Source of the DNA: JBAJNL01 sp036881885 | GTDB taxonomy: Bacteria; Pseudomonadota; Alphaproteobacteria; Holosporales; Hepatobacteraceae | DNA length: 64,000 nt | NCBI GenBank assembly: GCA_036881885.1 | Contig: JBAJNL010000002.1 | Span: forward strand, 1-64,000 | Direction: 5' to 3' | Shown here: one piece after another, positions 26,234 to 35,520 of the stretch | How the letters are laid out: every line of letters starts with the position of its first letter | How positions within the stretch are numbered: the first letter of the stretch is position 1 | Notes under the pieces: model-generated | Database searches by the model: none | What the model saw: the letters and a program-made list of their open reading frames with translations, nothing else | What the model was told of the DNA's origin: nothing | Made by a program: the position numbers and the translations under genes

Positions 26234-28948
26234 TTATGCAAGTTTGCCGTGACAGTTTTTATAACGGCGACCTGAGCCACAGGGGCAAGGGGCATTGCGT
26301 GAGATTTTGGGTGCATCGGCGCCCTTGGATGACAAGATTGCATCAGGGTTTGCTGCATCGAGCGGGTCTTGCAAGCCGCTTGGTACGCTATCTGTGCCGG
26401 GGAAGGCGCGTGATTCGCTCATTTCAATGTCGTCAAAGTCTTGCCCCATGTGCTCAGGAGCGGCGGTCATATCGCTTGGATCAACCGAGAACAGCAGTAG
26501 TTTGCCTAAAGCTTCACGCGTTGTGCGTGCAAAAAAGCTTTGGAAAAGTGCAAAGGCCTCGTACTTATACTCGTTAAGCGGGTCTTTTTGCGCGTAAGAG
26601 CGCAGATGCACGCCTTGCCTTAAGTGGTCAAGGGCATAAAGGTGTTCTTTCCAATTATGGTCAACGCAGGCCAGAAAAAGGTGCTTTTCAATCGAGGGCC
26701 AAAGGTCGCCATAGGTTTTTTGCTTTTCAAGATAGGCTTTGAGCAGCGCATCTGTGATGCGGTTGATAGCAGTTTGTCTGTTAAGGTCAGGTTCTTTTGC
26801 CCAGCTTTTTACATCTAAAGAAAGCCCATAGTTTTCGCTTAACGTTGTGGCAAGCGTTGCAAGATCCCATTGCTCAACATATGTGTCGGGCGGCGTATAT
26901 TGGTCGCCAAGATAGGTCGAAAGAGCTTTAATATCTTCTTTGATGGTGTTTTCAAAAGAATCTGTGCTGGCAATCAGTTTGTCCCGCCATCCATAAACCA
27001 CTTTGCGCTGATCGTTCATCACATCGTCGTATTTTAAAAGATGCTTGCGGGTGTCAAAGTTACGCGCTTCAACTTTTTGCTGTGCCTTTTCAAGCGCGCG
27101 ATTAATCCAAGGGTGTGTAATGGCTTCGCCTTCTTGAAGGCCCAGTTTCTGCAGCCAGTCATCCAGTCGCTCGGATCCAAAAATACGCATGAGGTCGTCC
27201 TCAAGGGACAAAAAGAACTTTGAGCGTCCAGGGTCACCTTGACGTCCCGAGCGTCCCCTAAGTTGATTGTCAATGCGCCGGCTTTCGTGGCGTTCGGTGC
27301 CAATCACAAAAAGGCCGCCTGCCTTTAAAACAGCTTCACGGTCTTTTTGGTACTGTTCTGTAATCTCTTGCGTGATCTTTTCTTTTTTGGCCTTGTCTGT
27401 GACGTTTGCAAGTTTTGCTTCAAGGCGCTTTTTAAGGTTGCCGCCAAGTTCAATGTCTGTGCCGCGGCCAGCCATGTTGGTTGCAATGGTAATGGCGCCC
27501 GGTGCACCCGCTTCGGCAATGATAAGGGCTTCTTTGTCATGCTGTCTTGCGTTTAAAACTTGATGAGGAATGCCAGCCTTTGTAAGAAGTTGTGAAAAAA
27601 GCTCTGATTTTTCTATACTTACAGTGCCCACAAGAATAGGCTGTCCTTTTTTGTGAACCTCTTGGATCAGCTTTAAAACGGCCTGTGCTTTTTCGCTAAA
27701 GGTGCGATAGACTTCATCGTCTTCGTCCTGACGTTTAAGCGGGTGATTTGTGGGAACCGCAACAACACGCAGGTTATAGATTTCGTGGAACTCGGCCGCC
27801 TCGGTCAGGGCCGTGCCTGTCATGCCTGCAAGTTTGGGGTAAAGCCTAAAGAAGTTTTGATAGGTCACTGACGCTAGGGTTTGGTTTTCAATTTGAATCT
27901 CAACGCCTTCTTTGGCTTCAAGCGCTTGGTGCAGGCCATCTGAATAGCGGCGTCCGTCCATGATGCGTCCGGTGAATTCGTCCACCAGCATAACCTTGTT
28001 GTTTTTCACAATATAATCGACGTCACGGGCAAAAATTTTGTGAGCCTTAAGGGCTTGGTCAATGTGATGCACAAGTGTAATGTTGTGGTCATCGTAAAGG
28101 TGTTGCCCTTTGAGAAGTTCTGCTTTTTTGACCTGCTTTTCAATGTGCGCAACGCCCGATTCGGTCAGCATGACCGAGCGCGCTTTTTCATCTTTTTCAA
28201 AGTCCTCGTCTTTAAGACTTGGGATGAGTGCGTCAATTTTTTGATAAAGGTCCGATGACGTCTCAGCGGGGCCAGAAATGATCAAAGGTGTGCGCGCCTC
28301 ATCAATTAAGATGCTGTCCACTTCGTCAACAATGGCAAAAGAAAACGGCCTTAAAACGCGTTCGTCCAGGCGTGTTTTCATGTTGTCGCGCAGATAATCA
28401 AAGCCAAGCTCGTTATTGGTGGCATAAGTGATATCGGCTTTATAGGCTTCTTGGCGCTGTTCGTCAGACATATCGTGCGTGATGCAATCGACAGTCAGGC
28501 CCAAAAATCGGTAAATTTCGCCCATCCATGCTGCATCGCGTGAGGCCAGATAGTCGTTAACGGTGACAACGTGCACGCCCTTGCCGTGTAGCGCATTTAG
28601 GTAAACGGGCAGTGTTGAAACCAGCGTTTTGCCCTCACCTGTTTTCATCTCGGCAATCATGCCACGATGAAGAATCAAGCCGCCCATAAGCTGCACATCA
28701 TAGTGGCGTTGTCCGATCACACGCCACGCTGTTTCACGTACTGTTGCAAAGGCTTCTGGCAAAAGATTGTCAAGAGAGGCGCCCTCTTGAAGGCGCTTTT
28801 TAAAAAGATCTGTTTGTGCCGTCAGTTGGGCATCGGTTAGTTTTTTAAGTGAAGGTTCAAGGCGGTTGATGGACGCCACAACGGGGGCAAGCTTTTTGAG
28901 ATAGCGGTCGTTCGCGGACCCAAAAAAGCGATGTACCAGACCTAACAT
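26234..28948 (-). CDS. secA: preprotein translocase ATPase SecA
   Basis: The full-length SecA has 904 residues. It has Walker A MKTGEGKT near residue 100, NDYLASRDA, DEVDSILIDEARTPLI (Walker B), the GMTGTA motif, and helicase motif VI GRSGRQGDPG. The C-terminal zinc finger is intact (CPCGSG with a distal CH) and serves SecB and phospholipid binding. SecA drives Sec-dependent export; the many signal-peptide proteins of this window are its likely substrates. It stands alone, 73 bases downstream of the rpe gene end. Confidence 0.98.
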   Translation of the reverse strand: MLGLVHRFFGSANDRYLKKLAPVVASINRLEPSLKKLTDAQLTAQTDLFKKRLQEGASLDNLLPEAFATVRETAWRVIGQRHYDVQLMGGLILHRGMIAEMKTGEGKTLVSTLPVYLNALHGKGVHVVTVNDYLASRDAAWMGEIYRFLGLTVDCITHDMSDEQRQEAYKADITYATNNELGFDYLRDNMKTRLDERVLRPFSFAIVDEVDSILIDEARTPLIISGPAETSSDLYQKIDALIPSLKDEDFEKDEKARSVMLTESGVAHIEKQVKKAELLKGQHLYDDHNITLVHHIDQALKAHKIFARDVDYIVKNNKVMLVDEFTGRIMDGRRYSDGLHQALEAKEGVEIQIENQTLASVTYQNFFRLYPKLAGMTGTALTEAAEFHEIYNLRVVAVPTNHPLKRQDEDDEVYRTFSEKAQAVLKLIQEVHKKGQPILVGTVSIEKSELFSQLLTKAGIPHQVLNARQHDKEALIIAEAGAPGAITIATNMAGRGTDIELGGNLKKRLEAKLANVTDKAKKEKITQEITEQYQKDREAVLKAGGLFVIGTERHESRRIDNQLRGRSGRQGDPGRSKFFLSLEDDLMRIFGSERLDDWLQKLGLQEGEAITHPWINRALEKAQQKVEARNFDTRKHLLKYDDVMNDQRKVVYGWRDKLIASTDSFENTIKEDIKALSTYLGDQYTPPDTYVEQWDLATLATTLSENYGLSLDVKSWAKEPDLNRQTAINRITDALLKAYLEKQKTYGDLWPSIEKHLFLACVDHNWKEHLYALDHLRQGVHLRSYAQKDPLNEYKYEAFALFQSFFARTTREALGKLLLFSVDPSDMTAAPEHMGQDFDDIEMSESRAFPGTDSVPSGLQDPLDAANPDAILSSKGADAPKISRNAPCPCGSGRRYKNCHGKLA

Positions 28949-29021
28949 GTGAACCCTCTCGACGTTGCCATCACGACCTTACCAAACCTTAGCATACAAA
29001 GTGACGTGCTTGCACGCAAGC

Positions 29022-29699
29022 TTAAGCGCCACGAAGCTTTTTGATGGCTTCTTTGTAAGCGTTTTGCTTAAAAATAGCTGTGCCGGCAACCAAAACATCC
29101 GCGCCTGCGGCAATAAGTTTGGGCGCAAGGCTGGTGTCAACGCCACCGTCTACGTGAATAAGAAAAGGGGTTTGTGCTTTTTGCTGTTGTGCAAAGCGAT
29201 CGCGCAGGGCCACCAGCTCTTTTAAGCGGTCTATTTGACGCAGGTCAAAAGTTTGCCCTCCAAAACCTGGCTCAACACTCATAAGAGTGACGTGCTGAAT
29301 CTCTTGAAAAAAAGGCACAAGCTTGGTCAGTGGTGTTTCGGGTTTGATCGCAAGGCCTGGTTGTACCTTTTTCTGGCGTATTTTAGCTAAAAGGTTCGTA
29401 GTGGTGTGGTCAAGCGCTTCGATGTGCAGGGTCAAGGATGCAGGTGAGGCCTGAAGAAAAGCTGGTAGAAGTGGCAGAATAGGATTGATCATCAAATGGG
29501 CATCGATGGGTATGGTGGTCGCTTGACGTAAGGCACTTAATGTGTGCGGGCCAAAGGAAAGATTAGGCACAAAGTGCCCGTCCATGACATCAAAGTGAAT
29601 TCTGTCAGCGCCGGCCTGTTCAAGCGCCCTGACCTCGTCTAAAAGGGCAAGGGGCGAAGCTGCTAAAAGGGAGGGCGCGATTAAAACGTTTTGCCTCAT
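29022..29699 (-). CDS. rpe: ribulose-phosphate 3-epimerase
   Basis: The 225-residue TIM barrel has the family order of motifs: IAPSLLAASP, DRIHFDVMDGHFVPNLSFGP with its metal Asp and His, IDAHLMI, VEPGFGGQTF and HVDGGVD. It interconverts ribulose-5-phosphate and xylulose-5-phosphate in the pentose phosphate pathway. It begins 3 bases after the ftsX stop, so ftsE, ftsX and rpe form one operon. Confidence 0.96.
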   Translation of the reverse strand: MRQNVLIAPSLLAASPLALLDEVRALEQAGADRIHFDVMDGHFVPNLSFGPHTLSALRQATTIPIDAHLMINPILPLLPAFLQASPASLTLHIEALDHTTTNLLAKIRQKKVQPGLAIKPETPLTKLVPFFQEIQHVTLMSVEPGFGGQTFDLRQIDRLKELVALRDRFAQQQKAQTPFLIHVDGGVDTSLAPKLIAAGADVLVAGTAIFKQNAYKEAIKKLRGA

Positions 29700-29702
29700 G
29701 CC

Positions 29703-30584
29703 TTAAATGCCCTTGGTGTTTAACACCCCAAAAAGATGGCTGATGCGTGTGTGTGTGATAAAAGCAGCGAGCATAAGGATGCCACCCAGGGTTGCCACCA
29801 CAAAGCACACAAAAAAAATGAAGAATTCTGGTGATAGCATCAACGAAGACACGCCCCAGCAATCGAGCAGAAAAAAAGCCAAAGCAACGCCTGCGGTGCA
29901 AGCGGGCAAAGCGTAAGAAAAGCCTTTATAAAGAGAGCGTCTGATTTGCGCCTGAAACTGCCTTTGGATATACTTTTTTGGCGCGCCTATCAAAACGAAA
30001 AGTTTGAGAATAGGTGTGTGAATTTTAAGGTGTGTTGCCAGCGAGAAAGACAGAAAAAGCAAAAGGCAAAGGCCCAGCACAGCAAACCCTGCAGTAAAGA
30101 TGTGGTTTAACATGTTGTTCCACAGGCGAACGCCGCGCGGCAGCGCCTCATGCACCAAAAAGTGAGGTGCTAGATTTAAGGGGCCAAGAGCGCTTTTGAG
30201 CTGGGGCACAAGACGGTGAGAGGGCGTGTTTGACCACACATGAAAGAGAATAGGATAGGGAGCATAAACTTTTGTCTCACCCAAAAACCGCTCGAGCGTT
30301 TTTTTAAGGTGCGACATCGGCACGACTTCGGCTTTTGTCACAGAGGGGACTTTTTGAAGGGCCCTTAACGTGACCGTCTCAATGCCTGTTTTTTGTGCAA
30401 CAGTGAAGGGAACCTCGATCGTAAGAGAGGGGGCGTGATCTTCTAGTGTTTTTTCGACAAAAAGATAGTGAAGCTTGACACAAAGTCCAACGAGCAAAAG
30501 AAGAAATGTCATCACGGCGATGATCCAAGGAAAAAGAGAGGTGCCAGGATCTTGCTGCAGGGGAAGCACGTTGTGTGTTTTCAT
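29703..30584 (-). CDS. ftsX: cell division ABC permease FtsX
   Basis: The 293-residue protein has an N-terminal cytoplasmic tail, a first membrane helix (IIAVMTFLLLLVGLCV), a periplasmic domain at about 60-160 and three more helices. FVLIGAPKKYIQRQFQ near residue 195 is the FtsX coupling loop. The four-helix plan matches FtsX, which with FtsE controls peptidoglycan hydrolases at the septum. It starts 6 bases after the ftsE stop. Confidence 0.88.
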   Translation of the reverse strand: MKTHNVLPLQQDPGTSLFPWIIAVMTFLLLLVGLCVKLHYLFVEKTLEDHAPSLTIEVPFTVAQKTGIETVTLRALQKVPSVTKAEVVPMSHLKKTLERFLGETKVYAPYPILFHVWSNTPSHRLVPQLKSALGPLNLAPHFLVHEALPRGVRLWNNMLNHIFTAGFAVLGLCLLLFLSFSLATHLKIHTPILKLFVLIGAPKKYIQRQFQAQIRRSLYKGFSYALPACTAGVALAFFLLDCWGVSSLMLSPEFFIFFVCFVVATLGGILMLAAFITHTRISHLFGVLNTKGI

Positions 30585-30590
30585 AAGAGG

Positions 30591-31310
30591 TTAACTCGCA
30601 AGGCTTTTGTGAGAGGGGTCTTTAAAACGAGGCTGATGCAAGATAGCGCGATCTTTTAACAGCAAAACGTCATAAGGGAAGCGATCGATAAGCGCCTGGT
30701 TGTGTGTGGCCATGACAACCGTTGTGCCGGCTTTGTGAAGACGCTCTAAAAGACATGTGACCTTGTAGGCTGCATCATCATCGATGTTGCCTGTGGGCTC
30801 ATCTGCAAGCAAAAGCTTGGGGCGTCCTATAATGGCTCTTGCGATGGCAACGCGCTGTTTTTCGCCGCCAGACAGTGTGTGTGGCAAGGCTTGGCTGGCT
30901 GACGCAACAGCCATCCACTCTAAAATCTCTTTCGCCTGATGAAGGGCTTTGCTGGGAGACAGACCCCTGATATAAAGGGGCAGGGCCACGTTTTCAACGA
31001 CGGTCAGGTGGCTTAAAAGCTTGTAATCTTGAAAAACAATGCCGATCTGCTGGCGCATGGCTGTTTTAACAGCAACCGAGAGGCCGCGTGTTTTCTTGTC
31101 AAAAAGCGTTATCGTGCCTGAGAAAGGCTCGAACATGAGAAAAAGTGCCTTCAAGAAAGAGGTTTTTCCTGCTCCACTTGCGCCATTCAAAAAGTAAAAG
31201 CGGCCCTTTTTTAAAGAAAGCGAGACGTTTTCTAAAAGCAGGTGGTCTTTTGTGTAGCCAAGGCTGACTCTGTCAAAGATAGCACTTTCGGATGGATGTT
31301 CATGATGCAT
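30591..31310 (-). CDS. ftsE: cell division ATP-binding protein FtsE
   Basis: The 239-residue ABC ATPase has Walker A GASGAGKTS near residue 40, a Q-loop IGIVFQDYKLL, the signature LSGGEKQRVAIARA, Walker B LLLADEPTGN and the switch His in ATHNQAL. It lies next to ftsX in the standard order. It is divergent from the tRNA-Glu gene at 31428. Confidence 0.95.
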   Translation of the reverse strand: MHHEHPSESAIFDRVSLGYTKDHLLLENVSLSLKKGRFYFLNGASGAGKTSFLKALFLMFEPFSGTITLFDKKTRGLSVAVKTAMRQQIGIVFQDYKLLSHLTVVENVALPLYIRGLSPSKALHQAKEILEWMAVASASQALPHTLSGGEKQRVAIARAIIGRPKLLLADEPTGNIDDDAAYKVTCLLERLHKAGTTVVMATHNQALIDRFPYDVLLLKDRAILHQPRFKDPSHKSLAS

Positions 31311-31427
31311 TTGAGGCTCCTATCAGATAGCTTTTTACCATCTTTCTTTCTTGCTGACTAGGGGTGACGCCCCAAGAAGGGGGATTGCTTTTTTTGCCTC
31401 TTGTGTTTATCTGTAGAGAAAGCAGAA

Positions 31428-31503
31428 GTCCCCATCGTCTAGCGGTCTAGGACATCGCCCTTTCAAGGCGAAAACACGGGTTCGAGTCCCGTTGGGGATG
31501 CCA
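31428..31503 (+). tRNA. tRNA-Glu(UUC)
   Basis: The sequence begins GTCCCCATCGTCTAGCGG, with an anticodon loop CUUUCAA (anticodon UUC), T-arm CGGGTTCGAGTCCCG, a 7-bp acceptor stem and an encoded CCA at 31501-31503. tolB begins 25 bases downstream on the same strand and may be read from the tRNA promoter. Confidence 0.98.
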
Positions 31504-31528
31504 ACTATAAGTGACTGGGCTGGTAAAC

Positions 31529-32851
31529 ATGATGTGGACACGCAATAACCGGTGCTTTTTTGTAAAGCTGTCCTTGTTTTTTGCAATCGTTTTAGTGCGT
31601 TCTTTTTTGTGGGGCGCTCTTGAGGTTGATGTGACCGAGGGAACGGTTGTGCCGAACCCCTTTCAGATTGTTTTTGAAAATCAAGACGCTCTTACAAAAG
31701 ATGTGGCCAACCTTTTGGGCGAAGATTTGTCTAGCTCGGGTGTTTTTCGCCGTGTGGGCGGCTCGGGCATACAGGCATCGTTTTCACGTGATGCATTGGT
31801 TCGTTTGCAGGGGCAAAGTGGCGCCCACTTTTTAGTTTCTTTAAATGTCACATCTTCGCGCCGTGAATGCCGTGTGCGTGTGCGCATGTATGACCTGTTG
31901 CAAATGCGTGAGATCAACACTTTTGAGGTCACAGCAAAAAAAGACCAGTGGCGCCGTTGCGCACACCAGATTGCAGATCGTCTGTATAGTCACGTGACAA
32001 AGACACCAGGCTATTTTGATACGCAGATTGCGTATGTTGCAGGTTTGGGCCAAGGGGGTAGGCGCTCATTTGCTTTGGGTCTTATGGATAGTGATGGTGC
32101 GAACAGACGCTATTTAAGGCGGTTTAACTCGCTTGTGAAAACGCCTTTTTATGATGTTGAGAATGGTCGACTTTTCTATATTCGCAATAAAACGCGTGAT
32201 CGTATGCAAATTTTTGAGTTAGACCTTTATTGGGATCAAGAATATCTTTTGGATGTAAAGGGGGACGTGTTTTCGTTGCGCCCTGTGGAGGGAACCAAGT
32301 ATTTGGCACTGGCTGTGCGGCACCGTACGTCAAAAAGCTATGCAAGAGATCATTCGTCGGTTGGGCTTTTGAATGTGTCCTCAGGCCGTTTCTCTGAAAT
32401 TGTCGCGCCTGCGCCCTACATTTTTATCTCGGCAACGGGGCAGGCGTTGCAGCAGACCATTGTTTTTAACTCGGATCACAAAGGCACGCCCCAGCTTTAT
32501 GCAACGGGCATGTCAGGGGGGCGATTGCTGCGTCTTAGCCGAGAGAGTGGACGCTATTACTCGCCTATGTGCTCAAAGACAAGCAAAAAAATTGCTTTTA
32601 TGAAGCGCAATGCAAATGGTTTTAACATTGGTGTGATGTCACCAAGTGGGCGAGACGAGAAAATAGTGGCGACGTTTTATTGGGCTGAATCGCCCTGTTG
32701 GGCACCAACGGGCAATGCGCTTGTTTTTGTGGCCACGCACTCGCCGCGGCAAGCAGCGCAAGTTTATCGTTTGGATATGAACAGCCTGAAGCTTCACTGC
32801 ATCAAAACGCCTGATGAAGCGATGGAGCCTTTTTGGGCACGCTTTAAATAA
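31529..32851 (+). CDS. tolB: Tol-Pal system protein TolB
   Basis: From the ATG at 31529 the protein has 440 residues. A signal peptide (FFAIVLVRSFLWGA) is followed by the N-terminal domain (VDVTEGTVVPNPFQIVFE) and a C-terminal beta-propeller with WD-like repeats such as SPMCSKTSKKIAF and SPCWAPTGNALVFV. TolB is a periplasmic partner of Pal and TolA in outer-membrane constriction and integrity. A GTG at 31511 would only add residues before the signal peptide. pal follows 157 bases later; tolQRA are not in the window. Confidence 0.93.
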   Translation: MMWTRNNRCFFVKLSLFFAIVLVRSFLWGALEVDVTEGTVVPNPFQIVFENQDALTKDVANLLGEDLSSSGVFRRVGGSGIQASFSRDALVRLQGQSGAHFLVSLNVTSSRRECRVRVRMYDLLQMREINTFEVTAKKDQWRRCAHQIADRLYSHVTKTPGYFDTQIAYVAGLGQGGRRSFALGLMDSDGANRRYLRRFNSLVKTPFYDVENGRLFYIRNKTRDRMQIFELDLYWDQEYLLDVKGDVFSLRPVEGTKYLALAVRHRTSKSYARDHSSVGLLNVSSGRFSEIVAPAPYIFISATGQALQQTIVFNSDHKGTPQLYATGMSGGRLLRLSRESGRYYSPMCSKTSKKIAFMKRNANGFNIGVMSPSGRDEKIVATFYWAESPCWAPTGNALVFVATHSPRQAAQVYRLDMNSLKLHCIKTPDEAMEPFWARFK

Positions 32852-33008
32852 GCCGCTTCACATCTGTGAGCAAAAGCCGTTCTTACAAAAAATTTGTTGA
32901 AAAAAAAAACGAAAGCTCGTACCTTGTTACGCGTATAGACGATTGTTTAGTAAAACTTTAACAAAATGTCTTTTATCCTATAAAAAAAGAGCAAGAGGAC
33001 TTTTAGCG

Positions 33009-33485
33009 ATGAAATGGAAATTGGTTACACTTTTAACATTAACGGCAATGATGGCAGGTTGTGACTGCACAGATCAGCAGCCTGTATCAGTATCTGATTC
33101 AGAAGGTGTTGGCGCAGGAACAGGCACAAGCGATGTTGCCAAAGAGTTTGCCTCCCAAACTGAAGACAAGGTTTTTTACGCGTTTGATAAGTTTGACTTA
33201 ACACCAACGTCGCGTACATCCCTTGAAGGGCAGGCAAAGTGGTTGCAAAACAACAAAGATGTAAGCGTTGAAGTGCAAGGCTACTGTGACAAGCGTGGCC
33301 CTGTTGCCTATAACGATCGCTTGGGTCAAAGAAGAGCTGATGCTGCGGCACACTACTTGGTGCACTTAGGTGTTGACGAAGGTCGTGTGAAGACCGTGAG
33401 TTTTGGTAACCGTGTGACATTGGTACCTGGCACAACCGAAGCTGCCTATGCGCAGAACCGTGTTGCGATCACTGTGGCGCACTAA
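33009..33485 (+). CDS. pal: peptidoglycan-associated lipoprotein Pal
   Basis: From the ATG at 33009, with AAGAGGA at 32993-32999 as ribosome-binding site, the product has 158 residues. The lipobox places the lipidated Cys at 18 (TAMMAGC). The OmpA-like domain begins near residue 55 (FYAFDKFDLTP) and has the peptidoglycan-binding GYCDKRGPVAYND and LGQRRADA motifs. Pal anchors the outer membrane to the wall and binds TolB. A strong terminator follows the stop. Confidence 0.95.
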   Translation: MKWKLVTLLTLTAMMAGCDCTDQQPVSVSDSEGVGAGTGTSDVAKEFASQTEDKVFYAFDKFDLTPTSRTSLEGQAKWLQNNKDVSVEVQGYCDKRGPVAYNDRLGQRRADAAAHYLVHLGVDEGRVKTVSFGNRVTLVPGTTEAAYAQNRVAITVAH

Positions 33486-33510
33486 AACCCACTTTTGTTA
33501 AAAGCTTAAA

Positions 33511-33541
33511 GCCCTTCTCTTTCAAAGAGAGGGGCTTTTTG
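33511..33541 (+). terminator. Rho-independent terminator after pal
   Basis: An inverted repeat GCCCTTCTCTTT / AAAGAGAGGGGC followed directly by TTTTT lies 25 bases after the pal stop. This is the clearest intrinsic terminator in the window and ends the tolB-pal unit. Confidence 0.9.
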
Positions 33542-33629
33542 TGTTTTTAAGGTCTAAAGCTTTTGACTTTCAAAGCAAGGTAGACTAGAATTTGACTCTG
33601 TAGAGATGAGCGAGATTTAGGTTCTGATT

Positions 33630-34250
33630 ATGTCAGTTGTATTAAGCGTTTCGTTGCGCGAGAAAGTAGGGCAAAAGGGTGCTTTAAGAGGCCAGCGTGC
33701 ATCTGGTTTTGTACCTGGCGTTGTTTATGGTGCCAAGAAAGATCCTGTTCCTGTGTCTTTTTCAGCGAAAGAGCTTAAGAAGGCGATTAGCCTCTCGTCG
33801 TTTCAAAGTCATGTGCATACGTTGTCATTTGAGGATGGCGCGCAAGAAAAAGTTCTCTTGCGGGACGCTTTTTTTCATCCCGTTACAGATGCTTTGCACC
33901 ACATAGATTTTTTGCGTGTTGAAAAGGGTGCGCGCGTTCATGTAACGCTGCCGATCTCTTTTAAAGATGAAGCGCTGTGTCCGGGTATTAAGCGTGGTGG
34001 CATTTTGAATATTGTGGTTCATGCGCTAGATGTTTCAGCACTGGTTGAAGATATCCCTGAAGGGTTTGAGATCTCTTTAAAAGACAAACAGGTTGGGGAT
34101 TCGATCCATCTTTCAGATTTAAAAGTGGCGTCGTCTGTTAAAGTTTTAAAACTTAAGCAAGACGCAACGATTGCAACGGTTGTGGCGCCTTCTGGCATGG
34201 TGGATGAAGAGGAAAAAACATCCGATGCTGATGACAGTGCTAACGCTTAA
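33630..34250 (+). CDS. rplY: 50S ribosomal protein L25 (Ctc/TL5 form)
   Basis: The 206-residue protein has an N-terminal L25 5S-RNA-binding domain (REKVGQKGALRGQRASGFVP, GVVYGAKKDPVPVSF) and the longer C-terminal TL5 domain (HVTLPISFKDEALCPGIKRG, LVEDIPEGFE). A short acidic tail ends the protein. The usual partner gene pth is not next to it here. Confidence 0.94.
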   Translation: MSVVLSVSLREKVGQKGALRGQRASGFVPGVVYGAKKDPVPVSFSAKELKKAISLSSFQSHVHTLSFEDGAQEKVLLRDAFFHPVTDALHHIDFLRVEKGARVHVTLPISFKDEALCPGIKRGGILNIVVHALDVSALVEDIPEGFEISLKDKQVGDSIHLSDLKVASSVKVLKLKQDATIATVVAPSGMVDEEEKTSDADDSANA

Positions 34251-34271
34251 CACCCTTTTAAAGCATATCTA

Positions 34272-34865
34272 ATGCACTTCTCTTCTTGTCTTAGAAGAGG
34301 TGAGAGAGCGTTCTTTTTTCTGTTTTCAATGCTCTTGTGGCTGTGGTTTGTTGGTTTTTTTGTTTTTTATCAACAGATTAGCGCTTTTGTTGCGCCCTCA
34401 AAGCTTTTGTTTCAGACGGGTGTTGTGTTTACAGGAGGTGCTGGGCGCATTCAGGCGGGTTTAGACCTTTTAAAAACAGGACAGTTGAAGGTGCTGTTTA
34501 TCTCGGGTGTTAAAAAAGCGGGTATGAGGCGCTTGGTTTTAGCAAAAGAAAAGAAGGGTGTTGTGCACTTTGGATTAAGCGCGTCAAATACCTATGGCAA
34601 CGTCAAAGAAACGCTTTTTTGGTTGCGCAAAAAAAGATACGCAGGCGTCTTGGTTGTGACCGCAGATTACCATATGCCTAGAAGTTGCTTGCTGTTCTCT
34701 TCTTTAGGCCAGCATGTTTCTATACAAGCTTATCCAGTGAAAACGCCTGCCACACAACGTTTTTGGAATAGTTTACGTGAGTATCAGAAATACCTTTGGT
34801 CTTTTGTTTCTTTTCACACAACACGGCTTTTTGATGATTACGTTTTTCCGCTCTTTCATTTTTGA
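34272..34865 (+). CDS. YdcF/SanA-like DUF218 domain membrane protein
   Basis: The protein has 197 residues. An N-terminal membrane helix (FFLFSMLLWLWFVGFFVFY) is followed by the DUF218 fold with VVFTGGAGRIQAGLDLL, LFISGV, SASNTYGN and VVTADYHMPRS. Relatives (SanA, ElyC, YdcF) are linked to envelope integrity and to handling of undecaprenyl lipid carriers, but the biochemistry is poorly defined. The following plsC start lies inside its 3' end, so the two are likely cotranscribed. Confidence 0.83.
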   Translation: MHFSSCLRRGERAFFFLFSMLLWLWFVGFFVFYQQISAFVAPSKLLFQTGVVFTGGAGRIQAGLDLLKTGQLKVLFISGVKKAGMRRLVLAKEKKGVVHFGLSASNTYGNVKETLFWLRKKRYAGVLVVTADYHMPRSCLLFSSLGQHVSIQAYPVKTPATQRFWNSLREYQKYLWSFVSFHTTRLFDDYVFPLFHF

Positions 34866-35520
34866 TTGTCTGTACTACTTTTGGACATTCACTTTAGCTG
34901 TCTTGGGACTGCCGCTTTTGCTTTTTCCCAGGCGGGGCGTTGTTTTTTTATCACGCCTTTGGAATCACGGTAATTTGTGGCTGATGCGTCATGTGCTGGG
35001 GCTAACATACAAGGTGAATGGAACGCTGCCCAAAGCACCCTTTATTCTGGCCTCAAAGCACGAGTCTTCCTTTGAAACCCTTGTGTTTTCTGTCTTGCTC
35101 AAAGATCCGGCCTTTATTTTAAAACACAGCCTTTTGCACATTCCACTTGTGGGATGGTATTTGCGCAAAATTGCGATGATCTCGGTCAAAAAAAAGAAGG
35201 GAAGGTTCTCAAGTGCACAGATGTTGCAGGCGGCAGACAAAGCTTTGAAGAGGGGGCGTCCTCTTGTGATTTTTCCGGAAGGAACGCGCACGCCACCTGG
35301 CGCTGCTGTGACGCTGAAACCAGGTGTGTGGCATTTTTATAAGCACTTAAAAGTACCCGTTGTGACCGCGGCGCTGAATTCGGGTACTTTTTGGCCGCGA
35401 CATGCGCTGGTTAAAAAACCAGGGGTGGTGTCTTTGACGTTCAAGAGAGTAGACGTTTTGCCAGAAGATGATAAAAATAGCTTTTTAGCAAAGGTGAAAA
35501 GAGGGCTGCATGCGCATTAA
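34834..35520 (+). CDS. plsC: 1-acyl-sn-glycerol-3-phosphate acyltransferase
   Basis: From the ATG at 34834 the protein has 228 residues. A hydrophobic N-terminal anchor is followed by acyltransferase block I KHESSFET, in which the HX4D Asp is Glu, as I recall from rickettsial-type PlsC. Block III is VIFPEGTRT and block IV VPVVTAALNSG. The enzyme makes phosphatidic acid from lysophosphatidic acid at the inner membrane. A longer start at 34777 lies deeper in the upstream gene and seems less likely. The next gene starts 11 bases before its stop. Confidence 0.88.
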   Translation: MITFFRSFIFDCLYYFWTFTLAVLGLPLLLFPRRGVVFLSRLWNHGNLWLMRHVLGLTYKVNGTLPKAPFILASKHESSFETLVFSVLLKDPAFILKHSLLHIPLVGWYLRKIAMISVKKKKGRFSSAQMLQAADKALKRGRPLVIFPEGTRTPPGAAVTLKPGVWHFYKHLKVPVVTAALNSGTFWPRHALVKKPGVVSLTFKRVDVLPEDDKNSFLAKVKRGLHAH